64,000 nucleotides of DNA from Crotalaria pallida (Eukaryota > Streptophyta > Magnoliopsida > Fabales > Fabaceae): assembly GCA_037953625.1 (NCBI GenBank), contig CM075654.1:48057001-48121000 (forward strand), in the 5' to 3' direction. The notes beneath the pieces are model-generated. The model searched no databases. It was not told where the DNA came from and saw nothing but the letters and a program-made list of their open reading frames with translations. Numbering within the stretch: the stretch's first letter is position 1; each line of letters begins with the position of its first letter. Below, piece by piece: positions 47,885-59,115 of this stretch. A program made the position numbers and the translations under genes.

Positions 47885-48971
47885 TGATGAGCATTATATT
47901 TCCCATTATTCATAGCCTTATTTTGCTCTCATTGATGATTTTTGGTGCCTACTTGACATTGTTTAGAATGATTTAGTATTTTAGACTTTATTAGACTATT
48001 TTTCCGGATTTTAATTAATTTGGATTATTTAGCCTAATTTAATCTATTATTATTTTCAGGTCATATTTGGCACAAGGGCTTTTTGGATATTTTGGGAGTG
48101 AAGATTTAATTTTGGAAGAGAAGATATATGATGAAGTGAAGATTGTAATCTATCTTTAGGATTATTTGAGATTTAGTTTATATCTTTTAAGATTTAGATT
48201 TTATCTATAGGATATTTTTAGATTTAATTTAGAGATTAGCTTTCCTTAGGATTTGGCCCATGATTTAGGCCCGTTTTGTTATTTAAAAAGCCAAATTCGT
48301 GTACACCTAGCAGCCATCTATCATTCCATGTTTTTCCCAATCTCTCTCTAAGAGAAGGCTTAGTTTTGCTCTCCAAGCTTGTGGTGGCTGCTAGGGTTTC
48401 TCTCTCTTCCTTTTCTACACGTTTTTGACTTATTTCATCATGGAAGGCTAAACTCTTAGGTTAAATCCCTTTGGTAATGTATCACATACTCTTGAGGTTT
48501 TGTTCTTAATGCTATTTCGTTTTTATTCACTATTTTCATGCTTATTGATATGTTATGGTTCGCTTAGTTCCATTCTATAGAGATAATCCATGTGTATGAA
48601 TGCTTAATTTATGCAAATTCGTAAAATCTCCATGCTTTGGCTTTTAATGCTTAATTAGAGGTTAGGGTTTTGGGGTGAGAATTGAATTTTCGCTTAGTAG
48701 TTAGTTCTCACGAGTTGGACGGTGAAGAGGGAAGAAATTGATCTTTTGTGACCGATGATAGAGTTGTGAACGTGAGCCAAAGGGGTTTATCCGCTTTTCC
48801 TTATCTGTTACTTCGTTTTTATTTAATTCTGTTTTGATTCTAGATTTCAACATTCAATACAAAACCTCCCCTGTTTTCTATGCATACTATGTGTTCGACC
48901 TTTTGCTTGATAAGATATTCCTTGGGAGACGACCTAGGAGTCACTTCCTAATACTATATTTAAACTGTTTT
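47885..48971 (+). repeat. right LTR of C, cut by element D
   Basis: It starts TGATGAGCATTATATTTCCC. TATA-like TATTTAAAAAG at 48,280-48,290. The match to the left LTR stops at TTTAAACTGTTTT (48,971), where D's TGTAACATC begins; GTTTT (48,967-48,971) would be D's target-site duplication. Confidence 0.92.
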
Positions 48972-49761
48972 TGTAACATCTTGAGAATTAATATTAATAT
49001 TGATATAATAAATTTATAATATATATATAAATATTTATTTAGGGATAGGATTAAGCCATAGAAATTGTGTCAGGGCCGCAAGGTAATAGGAAGCTTAGGC
49101 CGACCAGATAAGTAGAGGTAGAACCTCGGACCGAGCTAAAGGGGTTAGAAGGGAACAGAACGTGAAATCTGTTGTCAGCTCGGATTAGCTGACCTCAACG
49201 CATCTCACATTATTATCCGAGAAGGAGGCTCGGACTACTGTTGTTCCTCTATACCGAGCCGACGTATCCTTGCTCCACCGTGACAGCTCATGTTGAGCTG
49301 TTGGTCCTTTGGGTTTCGTGCCATCCGTACGGTTGTCGCTGTCATTGCTTTATGTCCTTTTCAAGCCACTGTTTATGGCTTCCTTTGGAAGCCAATGAAC
49401 CCTGTCCACATATTCTAGCTTCTCATAGAAGCCTCCAATGAGAACCACACAAATATTTCCCCTAAATGAATAAAAGAAAATCCAATACACAACATGACAT
49501 ACTTCTCATTCTCTTTCTCACCCGTATCTCTCTCTTTTCTCTCTAAAGCTTCAACATACAACTCCCATATCCTCTCTTCTCATTCACGGAAATCCCTCTC
49601 TCTTTCACCATAAATCCTCACGAGTTAGAGCTACTTTCCTTCATCTCTTCACCTCATCACACGTCCCTGGAGCATTTCGGTGCTGGGTGTGCAGCTAGGA
49701 GGACAAAGATTCAAGGGGAAAGCCATTCTCAACTCTCAACTCTTATCTCTCACGGTTTGAG

Positions 49762-51045
49762 GTAAGGAGTGAGTGTTACCTCTACTTGAGTTTGGGTTTC
49801 TAGGGTGTTCATAACGGGTGCTAAGAGTGGGTGTTAGATTAGGGAATGAACATAATAATATTAGAGAGGAAAGGTAAAAGGGTAACGGGAATCAATGAAT
49901 GAATTAGAACCACGAGTTTTGAGGTAGGAAAGAACATTGTTCTATGCTAAATGTTTCATTTGAATGATATGCTGGCTAAGTGTTTATTCATAGTGTTGTT
50001 GCTGTATAAATGTTGTTGCCATTGTATAAATGTTCATGAGTTGTGGTATTTATTTTCCATATCTGTGGCCGAGCTACGAGAGGGTGAGAATGGGTATTGA
50101 GAAAATGGTAAACAGGGAGAAATAAAGAGATAAATCAATAGGTTAGGTAATGAGAAAGTTTAGTGGAATAGGGGAATTGTTACAGGGTTGAGCCGAGAGA
50201 GGCCGAGCTAAGAAATGGTTAAGAAGATAAGAAGAATTAAAGAGTAATGGTTGTGTGATCGGGTCATAGCAGACGCGTACTGGGTGCATGCATTGATCGC
50301 GTCAGATGCATACTGGGTATGTGCAGTTGTAAGACGGGTACTGGGTACTCGCAGTTATGATTCACACAAGGTTCCGAGAACGGAATCGGTGGGATGTGTT
50401 CCTGGTCATAGCAGACGCGTACTGGGTGCGTGCATTGATCGCGTAAGATGCCGAGATGCGCAGCTGTAAGACGGGTGCTAGGTACTCGCAGTTATGGACA
50501 CTCCATAACTCCATAGAATGATCGGCGGTAGTGCTCCTGGTCATAGCAGACGCGTACTGGGTGCGTGCATTGATCGCGTCAGACGCATACTAGGTATGTG
50601 CAGCTGTAAGACGGGTACTGGGTACTCGCAGTTATGGACACTCCGGAATCCGACCCTAAATGGTGTAAGACATGTACTGGGTGCATGCAGCCGAGAAGAG
50701 TAAAAGATTGTAAACTATGTAAAATATGAACAATGAGTAATATAACCGAGAGAGAGATAGATTACCGGGAAAAGAAAGTAGTGGCCGAGCAGCCGAGTGT
50801 AAGAGTTAAGGAAAGTGTATAAGGGAAATCCATCGGTTGAGCCGAGGTATTTTTGGTATGTAAGGTATATAATGGATAATGACGTGGACCGAGCAAAATG
50901 ATGTTGTATGCATGTGATATTCTGTTTGATTACTTGTTATTATATGCTATTTGGCTACTTGTGTTTGGCTTGGTAGTTCGGTATGTCATGTTAGAAACTG
51001 CTTACTTAAGTTCTGTGTAATGCTCACCTCCTTACCATTTTTCAG
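49762..51045 (+). other. putative LTR intron of D
   Basis: Defined only by consensus splice-like ends: TTTGAG|GTAAGG and a pyrimidine-rich CACCTCCTTACCATTTTTCAG. It contains the repeat array. No transcript evidence. Confidence 0.4.
50259..50700. repeat. ACTGGGT hairpin repeat array in D LTR
   Basis: Three units of about 140 bp start GTCATAGCAGACGCGTACTGGG (50,262; 50,403; 50,541), with a partial fourth. Within each unit a constant TACTGGGT is flanked by arms that pair and change together: ACGC/GCGT, GCATAC/GTATG and CATG/CATG versions. ACTGGGT would be the loop. Confidence 0.75.
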
Positions 51046-51390
51046 GTACTGAGCCCGAGCAGACGCAGACCCCGGCCGAGCAGGTTCACTCTCCCTCACA
51101 GGGAGAGTAAGTGATTAGAGTCGGATAACCTAGAGGGGCCTCGGCCAGTTGGCCGAGCTAAAGCACTTTGTATTTTGTATTTTGGATATGAACTCGGTGT
51201 AACCATGTCGCTTTACTTTTTACTTTATGATGTATGAAGTCTTTCGCTATATATATATATATATCTCTGATGTTTTGTAATAATGAAAGGAAACATTATT
51301 TTGGCAATTATCATAAATGTTTTCATAAGAAAAATTTTGAGTCCTAATTTTCGGTGTTAAGGGTAAAATTTATCTAGGGTGTTACATTTA

Positions 51391-51402
51391 TGGTATCAGA
51401 GC
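51391..51402 (+). promoter_or_regulatory. tRNA-Met primer-binding site of D
   Basis: TGGTATCAGAGC lies four bases after the LTR end. A (TA)n microsatellite at about 51,525-51,552 lies in the short leader. Confidence 0.9.
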
Positions 51403-51516
51403 AGTTTCTCCTCGGCCTATTGGAGTTGCAAGGGACTCTAGTGGTTACTCACCAAGAGAGTAGCAAGTCAGTAAAGTTTAGAGTCTAAGTTAGTTGATAG
51501 AGCTTATAGATTTATG

Positions 51517-51554
<38 letters not shown>

Positions 51555-51597
51555 ATTATGCGATGGTTAATTGGCTTTCTCTCCATGACCAGACAGT

Positions 51598-54500
51598 ATG
51601 GCTGGGAGAAGAGCTGATAACGATCGAATTGCTGCCGTGTTGGAAACTCTGGTTCAACTGCAGCAGAACCAAGCACAGGCTCAGCAAAATCAGGCTGAGA
51701 ACCTCGCTCAGAACATCGCTGCAGCCGCAGCAGCTGCAGCGGCAACCCTTCAGCCTTCGCCACCGGCTCCGGTCGAGATCGACTGGGTGAGCCGCTTTAG
51801 GAAGAACGAACCACCTCGGTTTGAAGAGGCTTATAATCCTGATGGGGCTCAGAGATGGCTCCAAGACATTGAAAAGATCTTCCGATCCCTGCAACCACCC
51901 TATGAGTACAAGGTGAGGCTAGCTGAATTTGTGCTGACAAATGAAGCCGAGCACTGGTGGGAGCAACAGAGTCGAGGACTGGAAGCGGTTCACGAAGCCA
52001 TTACTTGGGATTTGTTCCTAGCTCGATTTCTCGGTAAGTATTTTCCCGAGGATGTTAGGAGGGAGAAGGAGCTTGCGTTTCTCAAGTTGGAGCAGAGGAA
52101 CTTGAGTGTCGGAGAATATGCCGCTCAGTTCGAGGATTTAATTCGTTATTATGGAAGCTACCGAGATGCTGATGAGCGTACCAAGTGCATCAAGTTTGAA
52201 TCTGGTCTCCGTGATGATATTCGGCTCACATTCGAATATTAGAATGTGGCCAACCTCTCGCAACTGGTGAATATGGCTAGCACCTATGAGAAGGGGCTCA
52301 AAAGGAAAGCTGACGGAAAGCGAAGCAGGTCGGCACAGAAAACAGTGGGTCCAATCAGAGGGAAAGGAACTGTTCAGAGGTCTGCTCCCTATGTGAATCC
52401 GAGTTCTAGAATGTCAACAGCTCCAAAGAGTGGTGGTCGGATGGTGGTTGTTCCTGGCCCCTACCCGATATGCCAACACTGTGGAAGGCAGCACAAGGGA
52501 GAATGCTGGAGTCTAGATCCGAGCAGAGCAAGAGGATCCTGTTTTCGCTGTGGCAAGCCTGGTCATTTTGTAGCTCGGTGTACTGAGAATCTTGTGAAAT
52601 AAGAGGTCAATGTGACAAAGGCACAACAGACAGGTGTGAACCGACCGATGCAGAGAGGCAAAGTTTACACTATGGATGGTGAAGAGGTGACTGATGCCGA
52701 CGAACTAATCTGAGGTACTTGTCAAGTGAACAGCATCATATGTGCTGTGTTATTTGATTGTGGAGCCACCCATTCTTTCATTTCCCTTGACTGTATGAAC
52801 AAGCTAAAACTATCCCCAGTAGAAATGCCTTACAAACTATCCATTTCTACCCCAACCAATTCTTCCGTAATCACTTCCCAAATGTGTTTAGAGTGTCCTA
52901 TCCAAGTATTAGGTCGAGAGTTTAAAGTCAATTTGATTTGCTTACCCCTAACTAAGCTAGATATTATCCTCGGCATGGACTGGATGTCTCAACACCATGT
53001 CCTACTCAACTGCCGAGAGAAAATCGTCATCTTTAGTGGCTCTTCTGTTGCAAAGTTAGAGGCGACAGAGGAACCAACCATAGACCAAATTCCTGTAGTC
53101 AGCGAATTCCCAGAGGTTTTCTCAGATGAAATGCCTGGCTTACCGCCGAGAAGAGAAGTAGAGTTCAGTATAGACCTCATTCCGGGAACTGGCCCAATTT
53201 CAATTGCCCCTTACTGAATGGCGCCTCCCGAGCTAGAAGAGCTTAAGAAACAACTGGAAGAACTTCTGGCCAAAAAGCTAATCAGACCGAGCGTATCACC
53301 TTGGGGAGCTCCAATCTTGTTTGTTAAAAAGAAAGATGGTAGCCTCAGAATGTGCACTGATTATAGGAAGCTCAACGCAGTAATAGTGAAGAACAAGTAT
53401 CCCCTCCCTCGGATTGATGATTTATTAGACCAACTTAAGGGAGCGTCGGTATTCTCAAAAATAGACCTCCGATCAGGGTACCACCAGATCCGTATCCGAG
53501 AAGAAGACATTCCGAAGACAGCTTTCAGGACGAGATATGGGCATTTTGAGTATGTGGTTATGCCCTTTGAACTTACCAACGCCCCTGCCATCTTTATCGA
53601 CTACATGAATAGAATCTTCCGACCCTATTTGGATTCATTTGTGATAGTCTTCATCGACGATATCCTTATCTACTCCATAAGTCCGAGCGAACATGAGAAG
53701 CACTTGAGAACGGTACTACAGGTTTTGAAGGACAAGGAGCTTTATGCCAAGCTCTCTAAGTGCAGTTTTTGGCTCAAAGAGGTTCACTTCCTCAGTCACG
53801 TAATATCCGAGCGTGGTGTCGCAGTTGATCCCTCCAAGGTTGAAGCAGTACTCAAGTGGGAGAGACCTAACTCGGTAACCGAGATCAAGAGTTTCCTTGG
53901 TCTTGCAGGATACTACAGGAGATTCATTGAAGGGTTCTCTAAACTGGATCTACCCTTGACCTCGTTAACCAGAAAGGATGCACCTTACCAGTGGTCCGAA
54001 GAATGTGAACAGAGCTTTCAAGAGCTAAAGAAAAGGTTGACGAGTTGGCCCGTGTTGATTTTGCCAGATCCGACCAAAGCCTTTGACGTGTTTTGCGATG
54101 CCTCAAGGCAGGGTCTCGGCTGTGTGTTGATGCAGCAGGGAAAAGTGGTGGCTTATGCCTCTAGACAGCTTCGACCGCATGAACAGAATTACCCCACCCA
54201 CGATCTCGAATTAGCAGCTGTGGTGTTTGCCCTTAATATTTGGAGACACTACCTGTATGGCACAAAATTTGAAGTGTTTAGTGACCATAAGAGTCTCGGC
54301 TATCTGTTCGACTAGAAGGAATTGAATATGAGGCAACGCAGATGGGTGGAATTTCTAAAAGACTACGACTTCAGCCTACACTATCATCCCGGAGAGGCCA
54401 ACGTGGTAGCCGACGCGCTGAGCAGAAAGAGCCTTCATTTGAGCAATATGATGGTCCGAGAGATGCAGTTGACGCAGGAGTTTAGTGATCTTAACCTCGG

Positions 54501-55989
54501 CATACAGAAGAGGGAAAGCAGCGTCGTACTGGAAATGCTGCAAGTGACAAACGATTTTGTGGGTTTTATCAAGGAAAGACAAGCTGCCGACTTGGAACTC
54601 CAGAAACTGTTGGAAAGAGCAGGAGACAAGGATGAACCCGATTTCGTCAAAGGATTCGACGGTCTCATACGGTTTCGGGACCGAGTTTGCGTTCCCCTAG
54701 ACTTTGAAGTCCGAAGAGAGTTAATGGAAGAGGCCCATAAAACGAAGATGAGTCTTCACCCAGGAGCCACAAAGATGTACCAGGATCTGAAGAGGTTGTT
54801 TTGGTGGCCAAAGTTGAAGACCGACGTGGCGGATTATGTGTCTCGGTGTTTAACATGCCAGAAGGCCAAGATTGAGCACCAGAAACCAGGAGGATTACTC
54901 AAATCTTTGGAGATTCCGCAATGGAAGTGGGACAGCATTTCGATGGATTTTGTGTCGGGTCTACCAAGAACGAGATCAGCGCAGGAAGCCATCTGGGTCG
55001 TGGTGGACCGACTGACAAAGTGTGCCCATTTCCTACTGATTAGCATGAAGTATAGCCTGGAGAAGTTGACGCAACTATACATAAAGGACATTGTTAGGCT
55101 TCATGGTGTTCCGAGCAGCATCGTGTCCGACCGAGATCCTCGTTTCTTATCCCGATTTTGGCAGAGTTTGCAGCAAGCCATTGGTACAAAGTTGAGGTTC
55201 AGCACAACTTATCATCCTCAGACCCACGGACAATCCGAGCGCACCATTCAGACTCTTGAGGACTTGTTGAGGACTTGTGTGCTCGAACAGTCGGAGAGTT
55301 GGGAAACACTTTTGCCATTGGTCGAATTTACCTACAACAATAGTTTCCATTCAAGTATAGGAATGGCCCCTTTTGAAGCATTGTATGGTCGGAAGTGTCG
55401 AACGCCATTATGCTGGTTCCAGATAGGAGAAAACTTACTAATTGGCCCAAACATTGTACATGAGACAACCGAGAAGATCCGAATGATACAAGGAAAGATG
55501 AAAGCAGCACAGGACCGACAGAAGAGCTATGTCGACAAAAGAAGGAAACCCTTGAACTTCGTTGAAGTAGTTCATGTATTCCTACGGGTATCCCCTGTAA
55601 CGGGTATTGGTCGAGCTATCAAATCAAAGAAGTTGACCCCTCTGTTTGTCGGACCGTACCAGATATTGGAGAAAGTCGGACCAGTAGCTTACAGAATTGC
55701 CTTACCTCCACACTTGTCTAAGCTCCATGATGTATTTCACGTCTCGCAACTCAGGAGTAACATCCATGACCCCTCGCATGTGATAGCAGTGGACGAGTTG
55801 CCACTAAGAGACAACCTGACCTTCGAAATCCTTCCAGTCAAAATTGAGGACAAACAAGTCAGACGGCTCAGAGGGAAAGAAATCTCTTTGGTCAAGGTTA
55901 TCTGGAATCGGAATGATGTGGAAGAAGCTACGTGGGAGCTCGAAGAGAAGATGAAGCAGTCATATCCGCAGCTATTCAATGCTGACTAA
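51598..55989 (+). pseudogene. gag-pol: Ty3 Gag-Pol polyprotein in one frame with five stops
   Basis: 1,464 codons in one frame. Gag core about 60-215 (AEHWWEQQSRG, KYFPEDVRREKELAFL); zinc knuckle CFRCGKPGHFVARC (about 52,540-52,581); protease VLFDCGATHSFIS (DCG, not D-S/T-G); RT with [10 protein letters not shown] (about 53,650) and MPFELTNAP where the family has G for E; RNase H ([10 protein letters not shown]); integrase HHCC (about 54,740-54,870), [16 protein letters not shown] and THGQSE (H where D is usual, next to the catalytic E). A chromodomain-like tail (EEATWELEEKMKQSYPQLF) ends it. Stops: TAG 52,240, TAA 52,600, TGA 52,711, TGA 53,215 and TAG 54,313. No frameshift. Confidence 0.92.
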
Positions 55990-56012
55990 ATTTCGGGGAC
56001 GAAATTTCTGTA

Positions 56013-56025
56013 TGTGGGAGAGGAA
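56013..56025 (+). promoter_or_regulatory. polypurine tract of D
   Basis: TGTGGGAGAGGAA directly precedes the right LTR start; the preceding TTTCGGGGACGAAATTT is the shared end-of-pol sequence. Confidence 0.8.
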
Positions 56026-56852
56026 TGTAACATCCTGAGAATTAATATTAATATTGATATAATAAATTTATAATATATATATATATATATATATTTATTT
56101 AGGGATAGGGTTAAGCCATAGAAATTGTGTCAGGGCCGCGAGGTAATAGGAAGCTTAGGCCGACCAGATAAGTAGAGGTAGAACCTCGGACCGAGCTAAA
56201 GGGGTTAGAAGGGAACAGAACGCGAAATCTGTTGTCAGCTCGGATTAGCCGACCTCAACGCATCTCACATTATTATCCGAGAAGGAGGCTCGGACTACTG
56301 CTGTTCCTCTATACCGAGCCGACGTATCCTTGCTCCACCGTGACAGCTCATGTTGAGTTGTTGGTCCTTTGGGTTTCGTGCCATCCGTACGGTTGTCGCT
56401 GTCATTGCTTTATGTCTTTTTCAAGTCACTGTTTATGACTTCCTTTGGAAGCCAATGAACCCTGTCCACATATTCTAGCTTCTCATAGAAGCCTCCAATG
56501 AGAACCACACAAATATTTCCCCTAAATGAATAAAAGAAAATCCAATACACAACATGACATACTTCTCATTCTCTTTCTCACCCGTATCTCTCTCTTTTCT
56601 CTCTAAAGCTTCAACATACAACTCCCATATCCTCTCTTCTCATTCACGAAAATCCCTCTCTCTTTCACCATAAATCCTCACGAGTTAGAGCTACTTTCCT
56701 TCATCTCTTCACCTCATCACACGTCCCTGGAGCATTTCGGTGCTGGGTGTGCAGCTAGGAGGACAAAGATTCAAGGGGAAAGCCATTCTCAACTCTCAAC
56801 TCTTATCTCTCACGGTTTGAGGTAAGGAGTGAGTGTTACCTCTACTTGAGTT
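56026..56852 (+). repeat. right LTR of D, truncated
   Basis: It matches 48,972-49,791 with about a dozen visible differences, nearly all transitions, and an expanded (TA)n. The match stops after TCTACTTGAGTT. Confidence 0.92.
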
Positions 56853-56877
56853 GCAAGTTTAGCTCTACAAGTATAAG
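56853..56877. other. 25-bp junction of unknown origin
   Basis: GCAAGTTTAGCTCTACAAG and six more bases separate the broken D LTR from the E LTR start at 56,878. It matches neither LTR. ATAAG (56,873-56,877) would be the target-site duplication of E if E is a simple insertion. Confidence 0.4.
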
Positions 56878-57604
56878 TGTGACACCCTTTTCCCAGCCCA
56901 AGTAAATATTACAATAGTTAAGTATTAATTGGTAAAATATATGGACTTGTGATTATATAAGAAAATATAGAAAAAATAAAATTTTCTTTTCTTAGGCGGG
57001 TGCACAAATCCAAACATGGAATTCTTGGAGAAGAAATTCTATATCACTTTAAACGATTGTGTTGAATTCGGCATTCTCTAAAACCTTTTCATTAGCTGGA
57101 TAGCATTCGTATTTGAAATCGTATTTATATGATAGAAAGTAAGCGATGCCATCTTTTCTTTCTTTTATAAAACTGTTACCATTTAATTCTTTTGTAGCCG
57201 AATTCTTTAAATAGGTTAAATCAGAGTAAGCGGAAATAGTGGAACTATCTATACTTATAATATAAACATAATTCCCATATAGATATGTAAATAAGTTATG
57301 AAGTACATAGTCCCATAGTCATAACTCCAAGATCCATAATACAAGTCCATAAAAGATCTATGCCCAAAATAAAATCATAACCCTAGAGCTCTTTAGAGCA
57401 TATCTACAACATATATACATATCAAAATATGAACTCTAGAGGTGGTCACATAGATCTGGCAGCTTCAATAGTAGTAGTGATGGTAGTAGCAGTCTCCAGG
57501 TAGCAAAAGAAAACATCATCATCAATAACAGCAGCAGCAGAATCTCCTCCACGGCATCCCCACATCGGATCCCCTGATCCTCATCATACACCTTATACAC
57601 ATAC

Positions 57605-58075
57605 CTAGGGATCATCATCCCTCCACTGACTCCCGGTGGAATGAATGACAGGCTCGCCTCCGCTCTCATCCTCCACGAGATCCTCCTCGATCTCATCCGA
57701 TGGAGAGTGTACCCTACCACTGGGTGCGGGGTCAGGAGATGGTGTGACCCTGACTGGACTCCTCGGATCAGAAGGGGGAGTATCCTCGCGGACGACTCCC
57801 GAGGAAAAAGGGTGTGAGCGGGTAGGTCTGAAACTAAAACTGTGATAAGAGCGAGCTGGCCGTGTGGGAGGTGGTCCATGATATGTGTAAAAAGGGGGTA
57901 CGTGCATAGTGTATATGATGGGAATCCTAAATCTACGAGGACGAAATCGAATTAGCGGGTTCAGGTGGTAGAAGGTAATCTCTACCTCTCCCTCGAACAC
58001 CGCGCGATGGTCCTCATAGATCCATGTGCCACTAGGAAGTGGCCGGATCTCGATGCAAGCGATGTAGCGTGACAT
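57605..58075 (-). CDS. LTR-borne ORF, 156 aa, E copy
   Basis: It begins MSRYIACIEIRPLPSG, with RPRRFRIPIIYTMHVPPFYTY and PPTRPARS blocks, a proline/serine-rich middle and an acidic stretch, and ends HSTGSQWRDDDP with TAG. The TAG lies exactly at a CTAG|GTATGTG donor-like site. B copies have a TAA twelve codons earlier but still encode GSQWRGDDP beyond it, so the E form is probably ancestral. Acceptor-to-donor length (57,605-58,078) is 474 nt, equal to the B copies despite many substitutions. Function unknown. Confidence 0.55.
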   Translation of the reverse strand: MSRYIACIEIRPLPSGTWIYEDHRAVFEGEVEITFYHLNPLIRFRPRRFRIPIIYTMHVPPFYTYHGPPPTRPARSYHSFSFRPTRSHPFSSGVVREDTPPSDPRSPVRVTPSPDPAPSGRVHSPSDEIEEDLVEDESGGEPVIHSTGSQWRDDDP

Positions 58076-58805
58076 CACCTACAAGGGCATAGGGGTAAGC
58101 AATTCTATACACATAACCAATAGAGCATAAATATATGTACAATATGAATGTGTAAATATGCAACAATTACCAACAACCACATTTAGCACATAGCAAATAT
58201 TTAATGCAAGTAGGATGCTCATACTTATTTCATTTATCAACATTATTGTTAGATGAGTGGCATGATGTATGAACCTAGCTCTCAAGTCTAACTCCATCAT
58301 TCTATGTCACTCTCTGACGTCCATCCTTTACTTCCCAGCACTCAACAGTGCGTTTTACTCCTAGGTGTACAACATTCGTATATTCGCCAAGAATGTACAC
58401 GACAAGCTTGGAATCCATGCCACCCGAGCACGTCCCGTCATCCAAACGGCCCGTCATCTAAACGGTATAATCCTATCGGCACCTCACTAAGCCGACCACG
58501 TCGTTCACCATAACGTGTCATCAAGCGAGCCGTCAGTTGGCACTCCCAGAGGCCCTCCTCATGTTACATGAACATGAATACGATCTAACATCCGAACTCC
58601 AGAATGAATGCGTTATCTTGGGTTAAAAGGAATTGATTGATGTATTTTTATTTTATTAACACATTACGTGCCTCCCGAGCAACGTATCATTATACAAATG
58701 AAATCATTATATCATCAATCAATTTCTTTTTAAGTTCAGATCCCTTGGATCATCATTAACCAATTGATTCAGAATTAAAAATGATATTTTTAATATTCTG
58801 GGTGA

Positions 58806-59115
58806 ACTACTCGAGTGTTCTTCATTTATTTCCAGATTACTCAAGTATTCTTCAGGATACTCGAGTGTTCATGTCTTTTTGGGGATTTGGGTTTCAGCTT
58901 CATAAAAATACTCGAGTAGTTCATGAGTTACTCGAGTGTTCTTCATCAATTCCAGAACACTCGAGTGACCCCTGCATTATCGAGTGATTTACCTTACGAG
59001 ATCCCCATGAATCAGCTTTTACTCGAGTCCTGGGCCCGATACTCGAGTGTTTTAACACAAAATACACTGGTTTATCATAATTTTACTCGAGTATCAAGCC
59101 AAGTACTCGAGTCTT
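58806..59115. repeat. ACTCGAGT palindrome cluster, E LTR
   Basis: About a dozen intact or one-base-degenerate copies, in the same place as in the B LTRs. Confidence 0.8.

Larger units (their letters stand above)
21488..48971 (+). mobile_element. Athila-like Ty3 retrotransposon C with nested insertions
   Basis: The LTRs start TGATGAGCATTATATTTCCC at 21,488 and 47,885. The left LTR is 21,488-21,729 plus 39,319-40,189, interrupted by element B. The right LTR is 47,885-48,971, interrupted by element D. A tRNA-Asp type primer site follows the left LTR, then gag and pol in the + direction, then a 1.4-kb non-coding stretch and a polypurine tract. The two LTRs differ at roughly 20 or more visible places in 1.09 kb, more than the LTRs of A or B, so C is older than both. 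Confidence 0.9.
48972..51386 (+). repeat. left LTR of D, 2,415 bp
   Basis: TGTAACATCTTGAGAATTAA to AGGGTGTTACA. Rich in CCGAGC/GCTCGG. Contains a donor-like TTTGAG|GTAAGG (GT at 49,762), the 140-bp repeat array (50,259-50,700), an acceptor-like CCATTTTTCAG|GTACTG (AG at 51,044-51,045) and, 50 bases on, CCTCACAGGGAGAGTAAGTG, shared with LTR F. Confidence 0.93.
48972..56852 (+). mobile_element. Tekay-like Ty3 chromovirus D, right LTR truncated
   Basis: Left LTR 48,972-51,386, primer site 51,391-51,402, one long gag-pol frame 51,598-55,989, purine tract 56,013-56,025, and a right LTR that matches the left for only 827 bp (56,026-56,852). The last 1.59 kb of the right LTR and the remainder of C's LTR are not present in the window. 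Confidence 0.9.
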
